This document shows, in pieces, positions 1 to 11,730 of a stretch of 64,000 bases of DNA (the first letter of the stretch is position 1; each line of letters starts with the position of its first letter). The stretch comes from Manduca sexta (Eukaryota > Arthropoda > Insecta > Lepidoptera > Sphingidae). The stretch is from the NCBI RefSeq assembly GCF_014839805.1, contig NC_051139.1:3906001-3970000 (forward strand), read 5' to 3'. Made by a program: the position numbers and the translations under genes. The notes below the pieces were generated by a model that did not search any database, was not told the DNA's origin, and saw only the letters and a list, made by a program, of their open reading frames with translations.

Positions 1-340
1 TCAATCCGAGTCCGAGAATGAACCAATCAAAATAACCGCCGTTTTCAATAAACGATGCGAATCGCAATATTTGATCGATCTTAAAAATAGACCAATTAGA
101 ACAAAGTCTTTTCGACATGCTTACAAATGAGTTATTTTGATAGGTTCATTCTCGGAATCGGATTGAAGATTGAGATCGTTTATTGCAAACGGACGTTAGA
201 CACTTGTAAGCATGTTATTTTTTTTTTGTTTTGAGTGATTACTCATTTGTAACCATGTCAAAAAATCTTTGTGCCGATTGATCCATTTTTAGATAGAAAA
301 AAGCGATTGGAATTGTTTATACAAAATGGTGGTATGTCAC
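1..340. repeat. Composite of MITE G fragments forming a hairpin
   Basis: Bases 1-36 are close to the reverse complement of bases 131-166, giving 36-bp arms about 95 bp apart. Bases 206-340 hold a further degenerate copy of the same family in opposite orientation, including the stretch around the motif CATGTCAAAAAATCTTTG. At least two insertions or a rearrangement are needed to explain this. Confidence 0.5.
39..192. mobile_element. MITE family G copy 1 (TIR around CCGTTTTCAATAAACGAT)
   Basis: The left end reads CCGTTTTCAATAAACGAT. The right end is its reverse complement with one change (ATCGTTTATTGCAAACGG). The interior also appears at 19825-19979 and 51072-51216. No coding capacity. A clear target-site duplication was not found, so the superfamily is not assigned. 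Confidence 0.6.
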
Positions 341-1617
341 AGCTATAGATAACACTATAGAAAAATATGTCTAAGTATGTGCAGCGTGCACTCGCCAGCT
401 CAAGTATTTGTCGCTAAATCGAATATCGCGAATAATCTGTTTACGCAAACATCGCTCGCAAACTCTTCTGAATTTTGTGTTCGGATTCCGCGGTTGTTTC
501 GTCACTTTACACTGGGATTTTGTTACGCGTTTCCCGAATTACGTACATTGTTTATTTGTAACATGTGATAAATTAAATTATGTGAATAAAAGGATTTTTA
601 CCTTGTAAATGGGCATTAAATTTTGTTCATAGAAAAGATCGATCGAGATAGAAGCGCAGAATACTAATGACAAAATTTGTATGAAGACAGCTTACATGTA
701 TTTATCGTATAGTCAATGTGATCTCTAAAAGACCAACAAATTCTTTCTCTTGCTTGAATAAGCATGAATATGCTTCCAGGCCTAGGGCGTATTCCTACTC
801 TCCAGAGAATGTTCATAGTGACGTCATTTATCATCAGTTACCCCTTACTAGATTACTGTTAAAAAAAATCTCGTAATTTGTTAGGTTATAGGTTCAATTT
901 CCAGATTGGGCAATTAAAAAAATTGTGTATGTTTTTATGGAAAAATCAACTAGAGGTACGAGCAAACCAGGTATTGGAACAGGTGTTCTGTAACAATATT
1001 CTAGTAACAATACGTTAGTGGGCATCGGAACGTTTCGTCAGCTGTGCCGCCTGTCCCTACCACAACGCGCGGCATTACAGCCTTTATTCCAAACACCATA
1101 AAGGCGCTAATCGCCTGTACTAAAGCTAATTTTGATCAAACTGCGTAAGTTTAATGGTTGTGAAGTTGACGTGTTCTAGTTGCGTATTAGTTTGTTTAAT
1201 GAGAGGGCGAGGTGGGGAGAGGGTGTCTGATACACGTCCTCACGCACGTGAGACCTGTTGTGGGTAATGAAATGTTATGTGATCACCTCTCTGAATATTA
1301 AAGTTTTGGGCGCACTCGGTGCCGTGGATTTTATTATTTAATAGGCGTTGCTCGTGACGCCACGCGCGTGGAAGAATGCCATCCAAGTTGCCTTCTTAAT
1401 CCAAAACTTTCTGTAAAATTTCATCCAAATGCATTCAGCGATTTCTGCGGTTGCTTGTAACAAACATTCAAATATCTGTACAAAGGTAGGAAGAAGGATT
1501 TAACTCGCGTCGCCGTTTGTAAAAACTAGCCTACAATAGTAAAGGAGGTATTATACCTTCTCATAGTAAAAAAATATCTGACTTGGAGCAGTAATTTCAG
1601 AGACTACCAAACTAATT
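341..1617. other. No gene seen; decayed Helitron-like body near 1325-1500
   Basis: AT-rich DNA. The small open frames at 377-608 have no recognisable domain and are probably chance. Around 1325-1500 there is a CGCGTGGAAG-type stretch followed by the phrase AAATTTCATCCAAATGCATT and an AACAAACATTCAAA motif, similar to the interiors of short lepidopteran Helitrons. Neither end could be fixed. Confidence 0.4.
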
Positions 1618-1790
1618 TGTTGGTGATAAGATATATTTTATATCCGCCCGGATAGCGACCACCGTACTCAAGGTGCTAAAACCCGCCATAGTGGCCCACG
1701 TAAGTGTGTCGCGTTCCGGAATCAGCCTGTGTATATCCGGTTCCAACAGGCCGGCATAATTATGTCGACTGCCTGATCATCTCTAAAAAA
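1618..1790 (+). repeat. Interspersed repeat family D, copy 1
   Basis: Contains the shared block running from GATATATTTTATATCCGCCC through GGTTCCAACAGGCCGGCATA. The block recurs at 5865-6075, 25801-26018, 28553-28650, 31065-31278 and as fragments. The class is unknown. Full copies end with a TTACCATCAGG motif; this one is truncated before it. Confidence 0.7.
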
Positions 1791-3009
1791 AAACTAAAGC
1801 TGCAAACAAACTTAACATCTAAAACAAATATATAAGAAAGTTAGCAGGCAATATAAAATTAATATAGGACAGATACTTGACAAACAAAGAAAAAATCCAC
1901 CTTACAATGAACCTTTTAGACCCACTACTATTATAATAGACGTTATGCTAGATAAAGGTCAAATTGTTCGCTCGAAATATTAAAGTATTCTTACGTTACG
2001 ATTTAGTTGGGATTGCTGATTTCAGACGATTTTATGCATGGATTCCTTTCGAGTACAATCAACGTAGATAAATTGATATTGCGGGTAAAAACGTATTAAA
2101 GCCGATAAAATCAGGTTTAATGTGGGAAATGTACGTAAAATGAGAGGAAGTTATAAACGCTGACATTTTAATTTCACGTAGCGCAGTGGAAAAACAAAGA
2201 AATTATAATACGGCTAGGTTCAAACATTTTAAATTGACCAGGTGCTTTGTGTTTCGAAATTTGAATCTCTTCTTATATGGGATATTCATATACAGACTAT
2301 GAAGCCTTTAAAGTTGAAATTGTTACACGATCTTTCATATATCCGGATTGGGGTAAGTGGACCAACCAATATTAAGATTGCACACAACGCTCACATAATC
2401 CTTTTCCATTGGTTTATTTTTCTGATTAACCTAAAGATATTGATCAAGATCGTTTAGCTATTTTGTTAGTGTTATCCTTAGGTTTTATCCTTTTTAACTG
2501 TAAACTTTTCATACCTTAAGTATGACTTATACCAAAAATATACGTATAAATAAGTTGTATATAAATATACATAAAGTAGATCGACACGATTCCAACGTTG
2601 AGTTAATTTCTATGATTTAATGTAAAAAGGGGTGATACTATCAACATATCAAGCAAATTCCGAATAAGTTAAATAACTAGTAATTCATCATACATTCGCA
2701 TATATTTCACGCGGTCGAACCCGCGGTAAAAGCTAGTAAACTTTATAATTCAACTTCTCACTGCCCCGATCCTAAATTAATACGTAAACTGCTGAAAATA
2801 CAGCTGCCGTGTCCACATCAAAAACTATGAGCCCGTATTTCAAATTGACTTTCTAAAAGCAATTACATTGGAAAATATTGTATAGTGTTATGTAAACACA
2901 GTTTGGATATACAATAAAAAGATCCATAATGTTTAATTGCATTAATACGAATTAAGTGTGGACTTCGTAGTTTTTGCTAAAATAGTATATTTGTTTGGAC
3001 ATTCGTCTT
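1791..3009. other. No gene or clear repeat seen
   Basis: AT-rich, with many stops in all frames. The 71-codon frame at 2242-2457 has no domain signal. Nothing was recognised. Confidence 0.4.
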
Positions 3010-3308
3010 TTGGAACGGACCGCCGAGACGAATGTCCGCTGGTTCAAATCCCAAAGGCACAATCTCTGACTTTTCTAAAAAAATATGTGTGCATTCTTTG
3101 TGAATTATCGCTTCATTTTAACAGCCAAGGAAAACATATGAGGAAACCAGCATACCTGAGAAATTCTAATTTTCGAAGGTGTGTGAAGTCTACCAATCCG
3201 CACTTGACCAGCGTGGTGGACTAAGGCCTAATCCCTTTCAGTAGTAGAGGAGACCCGTGCCCAACAGTGGGAGAGTATATAATACAGAGCTGATATTATG
3301 ATATTATA
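3010..3308 (+). mobile_element. tRNA-derived SINE family A, copy 1 (5' truncated)
   Basis: Retains the B-box-like GGTTCAAATCCC near 3040. The body ends in TAATACAGAGCTGATATTAT, shared with the full copies at 35769-36108 and 42648-42975. The A box is missing, so this is a truncated copy. The 88-codon frame across it is SINE sequence, not a gene. Confidence 0.8.
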
Positions 3309-4540
3309 TAGTGTATTTGTTGCTTCATTGGTCTAAAAGCATTTTTTTCCGCTTTGACCTGTGAGATTCTTGATTCGATTCCCAACGGGCAACGTAATAA
3401 TTATCCAAATTGTAATTATACATTGGTTAATTAAAAACGGTCCCTCTATTCATTATCTCTTAGTACACCTAATATTTGATTTCTGGCACAATATTCCAAA
3501 GCGTATGAATCAGATATCCGTCTGAAGAGTAAAAAACTATTTAAATACTCACTACCCTAACTAATGGACTGGATGTATCCAAATTAAGCACTTACACGAT
3601 TTCCATCACTTTAGAAACATCCTATGCATTCTACACGTCATTTACGCTCAAAAAGTTACGCATAAGTGGTTCCCGCAACATCTACAAGCTCCTCCACTCA
3701 CAGACACTCCCCTTGCGCCAATTTTCAGCGTAATTATACAAAGCTATGTCTCCATCCGCGATGGCATTATCAAAAAGATTATTAGTGCACACGAGCGCTT
3801 TTCGCGCGTTTTAAACGAGCGATTAATGTAATTTGCGCATAAATCACACGCACGCGCGTACGCTCGCGGCGTCCCGGTGCTCGAATCGCTCGTTTCGCTC
3901 GTTTCACTCGTTCCGCTCGCGCCGTAAAAGCTTATTAAATTGGCCCACTTGACGACGAGAGTGTTTAGGCGCGTGTAATTTTGTATATAATTATGTGCAG
4001 CCGCTGTGTGTGTGCCGCGAGCTCTCCTGGGTGATTCATGTGGAGTGGTCGGAATAAGCTGTGCTATTGTTTTTATGACCAATTCACACTGCATATTATT
4101 AGCCATGTCACGCTGAACATCCTGTATCACTTAATCTTGCCTCTCGTTATATTGCGGGGAATTTGTAAGCCACGCTGGAGGTTTTGATGGACTTATATTT
4201 TTGTTAGCATTAGTTGTTAGGTTTGGTATCAGTTATCACCATCGGTATGTTGATTGCTGTGAAACGGAAGGTTGTGGATTACAGCTAGGAACGTAAATTT
4301 GTAAGTGGTGGGTCGATAAAGTACGTGAGTGACCCGGGATTGGAACGTGGACTCTATATAAGCTCGTAACGTACCTGTCACGTAAGGAATGCGTCTGTGA
4401 ACTTTGAGTGCACTAGTCGATCCTCAGCTTACCTAAATCGTGAAAGTGATGGCTTGAGTCTAATTTACTGGTCATTTTTAATAGCTTGGCAATAATTGTA
4501 ATAATATTATAATATACCGGGTGTAGCTCGCGGCTTACCA
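3309..4540. other. Non-coding stretch with a GC-rich block at about 3780-4045
   Basis: Most of this is featureless. At 3780-4045 the base composition turns CpG-rich, with CGCTCGTTTCGCTCGTTTCA-type short repeats and a TTTGCGCATAAATCA motif (C/EBP-like). A 128-codon minus-strand frame covers the block, but its product is low-complexity Ser/Thr/Glu sequence with no family resemblance. A regulatory island is the more likely reading. A degenerate tRNA-like B box (GATTCGATTCCC) lies near 3370. Confidence 0.35.
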
Positions 4541-4794
4541 AGAAGCTCGCCAAGAAGTCTGAAACACTTTAGTGATTCATAGCGCCATCTATTTAAAATC
4601 GAATTTAAAAATGATATTATTTTCTATAGGAGCAAATTATTGAGATAACTATTTGATTATTGAGTAACCTATGTGTTAATCTATGTCATGGTCTACCCGT
4701 GCGTAAAATTTCATAGAAATCTTTTTAGCTGTTTCTGAGTTTACTTCTAACAAACATCCAAGCATTTTCACAAACTTTTGCATTTATAATATTA
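4541..4794. repeat. Decayed Helitron-like remnant
   Basis: Contains the phrases AGCGCCATCTATTTAAAATC and GCGTAAAATTTCATAGAAAT, and a run of AACAAACATCCAAGCATTTT. These resemble interiors of short lepidopteran Helitrons. It directly abuts the better preserved element at 4795. Ends are not defined. Confidence 0.35.
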
Positions 4795-4978
4795 CTAGCT
4801 ATGGCTAGCGGCTTCGCCCGCGTGAAGAAGTTTTCCGGGATAAAAGTCCTACTTTATAATTTTGCGGGATACAAAGTAGCCATACCAAATTTCATAAAAA
4901 TTCATTTAGTTGATTTTGAAAAAATCAATAAAATGCAGACAGACAGAAAACAGGACTTTATTTTATAATATGTATAGA
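4795..4978 (-). mobile_element. Short non-autonomous Helitron
   Basis: On the minus strand it begins TCTATACATATTATAAAATA and ends CTAG, sitting between A (4794) and T (4979), as Helitrons do. A GC-rich hairpin motif (CGGGCGAAGCCGCTAGC) lies just inside the 3' CTAG. It has no coding capacity. Confidence 0.7.
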
Positions 4979-5333
4979 TGGTAAGATAAGATAATAAGAA
5001 TCCAATCACAATAAATCCCACTATTTCATTTAGGTTCATCGCATCACTTTTAAAAATTATCGGCCAAAGATAATAGTAGTTTACATGATAAATCAGAAGA
5101 ATCACCGCCTAAAGAAAAGTAGTTCACATGATAAATCAGTTCAGAACTTTAATATCATGCAAATCTCATACGTGCGGCCGATCAGCCTGTTCTACGATCG
5201 GTAATGGAGTGAACACCATCCTGCAGGGAACGAATCTACATACAATAACGGTCAACTTTCTTAGGTTACCTCGTTGTTATTGTAAGGCAAAATAGACCTT
5301 ATTTGTAAATTGAAAAGATTGAGATCACGCAAT

Positions 5334-5671
5334 AACAATAATAAAAAATAATATCAGCCCTGTATTATATACTTGCCCACTGCTGAGCACGGGCCTCCTC
5401 TACTACTGAGAGGGATTAGGCCTTAGTCCACCACGCTGGCCTAGTGCGGATTGGTAGACTTCACACACCTTCGAAATTTCTATAGAGAACCTCTCAGATG
5501 TGCAGGTTTCCTCACGATGTTTTCCTTCACCGTTAAAGCGAACGATAAATTCACAAAGAATACACACATGATTTTTTAGAAAAGTCAGAGGTGTGTGCCC
5601 TTGGGATTTGAACCTGCGGACATTCGTCTCGTCAGTCCGTTCCACACCCAACTAGGCTATCGCCGCTTATT
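5334..5671 (-). mobile_element. SINE family A, copy 2, with 10-bp target duplication
   Basis: Full-length tRNA-derived SINE on the minus strand. Reverse-complemented it has the A box TAGCCTAGTTGGG and a B box near GGTTCAAATCCC, ending in an AT-rich AATAATAT tail. It is flanked by the direct repeat ATCACGCAAT at 5324-5333 and 5672-5681, a target-site duplication from LINE-machinery insertion. Confidence 0.88.
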
Positions 5672-5718
5672 ATCACGCAATGTTTTTTTTTAATCGTATA
5701 CAACAATATGATTCTAGT

Positions 5719-5795
5719 GCACCTGATGGTAAATAGAGTGAGATCTAATAAAATTTCGACTGACGAGAGATGATTATCTTTCGGAAACCTTCGCC
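5719..5795 (-). repeat. Repeat family D fragment
   Basis: Matches the 3' part of family D in reverse: CACCTGATGGTAAATAGAGT followed by TCGACTGACGAGAGATGATT. Confidence 0.55.
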
Positions 5796-5864
5796 ACTGT
5801 ACTACATCACTAAAGACATGTACAAGACGATTTTTACATGTTCTAAATACTCGTGTTTTGGCAC

Positions 5865-6075
5865 GCTGGTGATAGGATATATTTTATATTCGCCCGGATA
5901 GCCACCACCGTACACAAGGTGTTAAAACCCACCATAGTGGCCCATGTAAATGTGTCACGTTTTGGGATCAGACTGTACATTTCTGGTTCCGACAAGCCGG
6001 CATAATGATGTAATCATCTATCGTCAGTTCACATTCTATTGGACCCCACTCCACTTACCATCAGGTGGAATAAAG
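5865..6075 (+). repeat. Interspersed repeat family D, copy 2
   Basis: Near full-length copy from GCTGGTGATAGGATATATTT to CTTACCATCAGGTGGAATAA. About 200 bp, no open frame, class unknown. Confidence 0.7.
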
Positions 6076-6451
6076 TCACTTTTAAAAAAGCGCTCTACGC
6101 GCAGTTAGCACTGCGCGTTTTAGTTGCGTTTGAATCGCGTGATCGGTTTGAAAGACGTATATAGGCTCTAAGAGTTATACGCTGAGCTGTTACCCGTTGA
6201 ATGGCGTACACGAATCGAGCAGTCATTGTCAATTCGATTTGAACTGTGCCAGCTTTCCGTTAGATACGACCGTCACAGCGAGAAATCCATGATTGAATGA
6301 AGCATTGTAGAGGTAATTTGCCGTCCAGTCAGAGGTTGAAGAGGTCGTTTATGAGTTTAGGATTCGCCGGATTTGCCCTAGTTACGCGTTTGTGAAGGTA
6401 GGCATTAAGTTTAGAGATAAATAGGATCATAGGTAAGCGTATTATTTCTAA
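6076..6451. other. No gene seen
   Basis: Apart from a CGC-rich dyad near 6090-6120 (GCGCTCTACGCGCAG and CACTGCGCGTTTT), nothing was recognised. Confidence 0.35.
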
Positions 6452-7729
6452 CTAGCTTTTGCCCGCGGCTCCGCCCGCGTTATAAAGTTTTTCGGGCTAA
6501 AGTTTTCCGTTATTAAAGTCACGCTATATATTTTCCCGGGAGCCTATGTTCTTCCTAGGGTCTTAAACTGTCTCCATACCAAATTTTATCCTAATACGTT
6601 AGGTAGTTTTTGAGTTTAACACGTTCGGGCAGACCGATGCAGCGGGGGACTTTGTTTTATGATATATTTTTGTAGAACTTTTTAAGAGGAACAATCCCGT
6701 CATACATTATTGTTGCATAACTTTAACCGTTTACGCAGCGCTCGCAACAGAAGCTCTCAAAACTAATAAATTGTCCCCGTTTTTGCATCATGTTTCATTA
6801 CTGCTCCGCTCCTATTGGTCATAGCGTGACGATATATAACCTATAGCACTCCAGGAACAAAGGGCTATCCAACACAAAAATATTTTTTTCAGTTCGAACC
6901 GGTAGTTCCTGAGATTAGCGATTACTGCTCCGCTCCTATTGGGCATAGCGTGAGGATATATATAGCCTATAGCATTCCAGGAACAAAGGGCTATCCAACA
7001 CAAAAAGAATTATTCAGTTCAAACTCTTAGTTTCTGAGATTAGCCATTACTGCTCTGCTCCTATTGGTCATAGCGTGATGATATATAGCCTATAGCACTT
7101 CACGAACAAAGGGCTATCCAATACAAAATGATTTTTTTAGTTCGAACCGGTAGTTCCTGAGATTAGCCATTACTGCTCTGCTCCTATTGAGTATAGCGTG
7201 ATGATATATAGCCTATAGCAATCCACGAATAAAGGGCTATCCAACGCAAAAAGAATTTTTCAGTTTGGACCGGTAGTTCCTGAGATTAGCCATTACTGCT
7301 CCGCTCCTATTGGGTATAGCGTGATGATATATAGCCTATAGTACTCCACGAACAAAAGGCTATCCAACGCAAAAAGAATTTTTTAGTTTGGACCGGTAGT
7401 TCCTGAGATTAGCCATTACTGCTCCGCTCCTATTGGGTATAGCGTGATGATATATAGCCTATAGCACTTCACGAACAAAGGTCTATCCAACGCAAAAAGA
7501 ATTTTTCAGTTCGGACCGGTAGTTCCTGAGATTAGGCATTACTGCTCCGCTCCTATTGGGTATAGCGTGATGATATATAGCCTATAGCACTCCACGAACA
7601 TAGGGCTATCCAACGCAAAAAGAATTTTTCAGTTTGGACGGGTAGTTCCTGAGATTAGCGCGTTCAAACAAACAAACAAACAAACAAACAAACAAACAAA
7701 CTCTTCAGCTTTATATAATAGTATATAGA
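6452..7729 (-). mobile_element. Helitron 1 carrying seven 123-bp tandem units
   Basis: On the minus strand it opens TCTATATACTATTATATAAA, then AGCTGAAGAG and a (TTTG)n run. It ends with a GC-rich hairpin (CGCGGGCGGAGCCGCGGGC) and CTAG. It sits between A 6451 and T 7730. The interior is a tandem array and there is no Rep/helicase gene, so it is non-autonomous. It is a sister of the element at 10439-11711. Confidence 0.85.
6798..7660. repeat. Array of seven 123-bp units inside Helitron 1
   Basis: Units start with ATTACTGCTCCGCTCCTATT at about 6798, 6921, 7046, 7169, 7292, 7415 and 7538. Each contains ATATATAGCCTATAGCA and GGTAGTTCCTGAGATTAG. Because 123 is a multiple of 3, open frames recur along the array; they are not genes. 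Confidence 0.9.
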
Positions 7730-7730
7730 T

Positions 7731-7962
7731 TACACACACACTCATGCCTTTTATCCCCGAGAAAGTGGGCAGAGGCATCCCTGGTGCACCCACTTTCAGC
7801 CGTAAGTATCAAATAATGTGATCAGGGGGAAGCCTATCGCCATATCGGACACAAGTTCCAAATCCCGGTCTGACTGATTTGAAAAACCCAATATCACTTT
7901 GCCCAACACGGAGATCGAACCTGAGACCTCAGCACTGTAGTCGTACCATACAATTAATTACT
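7731..7962 (-). mobile_element. tRNA-derived SINE family B, copy 1
   Basis: Begins with an ACACACACACTC tail and the block CCTTTTATCCCCGAGAAAGT. It carries the reverse complement of a B box (AGGTTCGATCTCC) near 7913-7925. Family members recur at 8921-9143, 22836-22995, 24160-24255, 31910-32045, 37550-37690 and 44085-44175. It directly abuts Helitron 1. Confidence 0.7.
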
Positions 7963-8920
7963 TTTAATATTATATATCTCATAAAGTGAAATCTCACATA
8001 TTTTGGGAATAATGTTTCTTTAACATGGTGACAAGAGAAATACATGGTGTACATTTCACTTGAAATAAAATGTCTCCTAAAAGATGTTTCTTTTTACCTT
8101 AAAATAAAGTCCCTAGACCTTTCTATAGTCTATTTGTCAAATAATTTTAAGAATCTGTTCAATATTTCCAAATATAAACCCTCATAAACAAACACATTAT
8201 AATACTATCAATATGGTATTAAGTATTTTTCTTTTTTACCGTCGAATTTTGCAAGCCCGGTCAGCAATCATTTCTATTGACTATCGCGAAGTCAGCTCGT
8301 TAGGAACGAAATGAGTTTTTACATCGGACTTTATCGTAATACATAAGAGAATTATACGTTCTTTTAATTTTAAGTTTAGAAACACGAAAACAGCAAGTCC
8401 CTTGTTTAAAACGAAATAAAAAACTTAAAATGCTTGTGTTCCTAAACGGCTAGAACCACAAAGGAGAATTTACACTGGACAAGAAACCTGCGCGGTTCGT
8501 AAATAATAAACGCTATTAAACAGAACGAGCGCTGTAAATCACTATAAAGTAGTACACACATTGCGCTGAACTTACGTTGGAAATGTTAACCTTTTTACAA
8601 CATTCAACGATCCTAAATAATTAAGCAAATAGAATTTATTTACGCTCATTGAAGTTACGTTGCCACTAATTTCAATGTGGTTTTGAAAATCCGACATGAG
8701 CAAAGTGCCATTGTTACGTTATATTAATATTTTTGCGAATTAGCCATTGCGCTCGATGTCATATAAAATTTTACTGTTATTTTTTCGCAAAATTTGATTG
8801 CCAAATAGCAATTAATTTTAAATTCGCGATTAATTTGCGTGGTGTCAATATCTAAGATTTTAAACGTTAACAATCAGCACATTGGTTGTTCCACCCATTG
8901 TACTTTCACTCCTTCTTTTT
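7963..8920. other. No gene seen
   Basis: AT-rich, stop-dense sequence without recognised repeats. Confidence 0.4.
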
Positions 8921-9143
8921 ATGCACACATACACTTCCCACCTTTTACCCCGAAAGGGTAGGCAGAGATGTAACTAGGGTAGCTTATTTACGCCTGTGTA
9001 TTCCGTTCCATGATGTGATAAGAGGCGAGCCTATTGAGCATAAATTTCTGACTCCAGGCTGATATGGATCAAAAAAACCAATATTACTGCCAGAGACCTT
9101 AGAGCTGAGGCGTACCGCGCAATACAACTGCGTCAGTAGCTTC
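8921..9143 (-). mobile_element. SINE family B, copy 2
   Basis: Shares ACCTTTTACCCCGAAAGGGT, the CATGATGTGATAAGAGGCGA block and the tRNA-like end CAATACAACTGCGTCAG with copy 1. More diverged. Confidence 0.65.
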
Positions 9144-9943
9144 TTTGTATATCCTTAATCGGCAAGGTAACTCAAACCCAACGCCTTAACATTATTAGCG
9201 ATATTTAACAAAATATCGTATAAACGATTTATTTATTAGGTTATTAAACGTATCGCACAATTTAGCGCGACGTGAAAGCACGTCGGCTTGTAGCACGTCG
9301 CGTGCCTAACACGTCGTAAAATAAGCAAAATAGCCCAAAAAGCGATAATGAAAGCGCCTTACTTCCACCGACGCGTAATCAATTTCCTTGTACGTTCTCC
9401 CTAGCGGCCTGAAAATCGTTCCTTTTTACGCATATATGTGTATACTCCCTTTTACGCGTGTATATTTTATAAGACATCGTAGCTATATATTGTATTTTAG
9501 GTGTGTATAAATATTTTAATGTTTGGCAAGCTTTAGAAGACGCATATGTTCAGCAGTGGACTTCGTATAATAATATAGAAATGTTGGAGGGTACAATATT
9601 TAGTACTGGTAGTGTTGCGTATTTTTAACGAATTTATTTCGGTTGTCATGTGACCTTTGCTAAAGGTTCTTGGGTTTATAAGTAATTGGTAATTGTTGTT
9701 TATAACCAAGGTCTTATATTACGTCGATACCTCTGACATTAGCAGCGGTCACTTTTAACCAATAAAACACTCACCATTCATTTACTCGTACAATGATTAA
9801 GCAATTGCTTCAAAATGTTCCCAATAGCATTGAGTTTATATTTCCGTTTGTTTTTTTTTGGTAACCTTTTACTTCAATGTATGGGCATAAGATTTGACGT
9901 TTAGTTTTGGGCAAAGCATAATAGATAAGCAATAGAAAAGCTT
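9144..9943. other. Non-coding stretch with a phased CACGTCG cluster at 9266-9316
   Basis: Three GCACGTCG or ACACGTCG motifs start near 9278, 9293 and 9309, about 15-16 bp apart, preceded by an inverted CGACGTG at 9268. The remainder is AT-rich and unrecognised. Confidence 0.4.
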
Positions 9944-10065
9944 AAGGTTGTGTGAAGTCTGACAATACGCATTAGGCCAGCGTGGTGGACTAAGGCCTAA
10001 TCCCTCTCAGTAGTAGAGGAGGCCCGTGCTCAGCAGTGAGATGGTATATAATAATATTATTATAT
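9944..10065 (+). mobile_element. SINE family A, 3' fragment
   Basis: Only the last 120 bp of the family is present, from GTGTGAAGTCTGACAATACG to the GTATATAATAATATTATTAT tail. 5' truncation is typical of LINE-driven insertion. Confidence 0.8.
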
Positions 10066-10438
10066 ATTACTTCCCGATCCATAGGTCATATATTACCGTT
10101 CGACAAAGCAGGCTTTGTGTTTAATATAATTTTGTAAAACAGTGAATAAAAAGTACGTTATTACGACGCAAGTAATTCCTCTCTCTGATCAATAGATGGT
10201 GTCCTGATTAAAGACAAAACATTTTATTATAAAAGGAATTTACTCAAACGCCGCCTAGGTCTAACATCGCTTCTTTGTACGGTTTTCATCTCTGCTATCT
10301 CATTAAACGCTTTCTTAGAGCTATGAAAAATATTATAAATGAACTCAACGTATTTAACATGTTTTAGATAAATTAGAATTTAGTTTATTTTTGGTATTCA
10401 AAATGATGGCATTATTAATTAGTATGTATATTGCAAGA
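10066..10438. other. No gene seen
   Basis: AT-rich and unrecognised. Confidence 0.35.
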
Positions 10439-11711
10439 CTAGCTTTTGCCCGCGGCTCCGCCCGCGTTATAAAGTTTTCAGGCTAAAGTTTTCATTATAA
10501 AAGTAGTAGTTTCCCGGGAGCCTCTCAAACTGTCTCCATACCAAATTTCATCTTAATACGTTGGGTAGTTTTTGAGTTTAACACGTTCAGGCAGACATGC
10601 AGCGAGGGACTTTGTTTTATAATATATTTTTTAGAAATTTTTAAGAGGAATAATCCCATCATACATCATTGTTGCATAACTTTAACCGTTTACGCAGCGC
10701 ACGCAACGGAAGCTCTCAAAACTAATAATTTTTCCCCGTTTTTGCAACATGTTTCATTACTGCTCCGCTCCGATTGGTCATAGCGTGATGATATATAGCC
10801 TATAGCACTCCAGGAACAAACGGCTATCCAACACAAAAAGATTTTTTCAGTTCAAACACGGTAGTTCCTGAGATTAGCCATTACTGCTCCGCTCCTATTA
10901 GTCATAGCGTGATGATATATAGCCTATAGCACTCCAGGAACAAAGTGCTATCCAACACAAAAATAATTTTTACAGTTCGATCTGTTCGTACATGAGATTA
11001 TCCATTACTGCTCCGCCCCTATTGGTCATAGCGTGATGATATATACCCCATAGTACTCCACGAACAAAGAACTATCCAACACAAAAATATTTTTCAGTTT
11101 GAACCGGTAGTTCCTGAGATTAGCCATTACTGCTCCGCTCCTATTGGTCATAGCGTGATGATATATAGCCTATAGCACTACACTAATAAAGAGCTATCCA
11201 ACACAAAAAGAATTTTTCAGTTCGAACCGGTAGTTCCTGAGATTAGTCATTACTGCTCCGCTCCTATTGGTCATAGCGTGATGATATATAGCCTATAGCA
11301 CTCCACGAACAAAGGGCTATCCAACACAAAAAGATTTTTCAGTTTGGACCGGTAGTTCCTGAGATTAGCCATTACTGCCCCGCTCCTATTGGGTATAGCG
11401 TGATGATATATAGCCTATAGCACTCCACGAACAAAGGGCTATCCAACGCAAAAATAATTTTTCAGTTTGGACCGGTAGTTCCTGAGATTAGCCATTACTG
11501 CCCCGCTCCTATTGGGTATAGCGTGATGATATATAGCCTATAGCACTCCACGAACAAAGGGCTATCCAACGCAAAAAGAATTTTTCAATTTGGACTGGTA
11601 GTTCCTGAGATTAGCGCGTTCAAACAAACAAACAAACAAACAAACAAACAAACAAACAAACAAACAAACAAACAAACAAACAAACTCTTCAGCTTTATAT
11701 AATAGTATAGA
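10439..11711 (-). mobile_element. Helitron 2 carrying seven 123-bp tandem units
   Basis: Same structure as the element at 6452-7729. The minus-strand 5' end is TCTATACTATTATATAAAGC, followed by a long (TTTG)n run. The 3' end has a GC-rich hairpin and CTAG. It sits between A 10438 and T 11712. Length is 1273 bp against 1278 bp for Helitron 1. No transposase is present. Confidence 0.85.
10756..11616. repeat. Array of seven 123-bp units inside Helitron 2
   Basis: Units start near 10756, 10880, 11004, 11126, 11249, 11371 and 11494. The unit count matches the array in Helitron 1, with substitutions scattered through all units. Confidence 0.9.
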
Positions 11712-11730
11712 TTCCACTGTCATTTTTAAG

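Noticed and set aside
3744..4130. 128-codon minus-strand frame
   Set aside because: It lies on a CpG-rich low-complexity block. The product shows only Ser/Thr/Glu repeats and no domain, so a chance frame is likelier.
5403..5651. 82-codon frame and similar frames at 2958, 35795 and 62480
   Set aside because: All are SINE family A sequence; the recurring peptides come from the repeat.
6812..7003. 63-codon minus-strand frame with repeated CWIALCSW motif
   Set aside because: It is the 123-bp Helitron repeat read through; the period is a multiple of 3, which keeps frames open.
6798..7660. Regular repeat array as a possible CRISPR
   Set aside because: Whole 123-bp units repeat without unique spacers, and the array lies in a eukaryotic Helitron.
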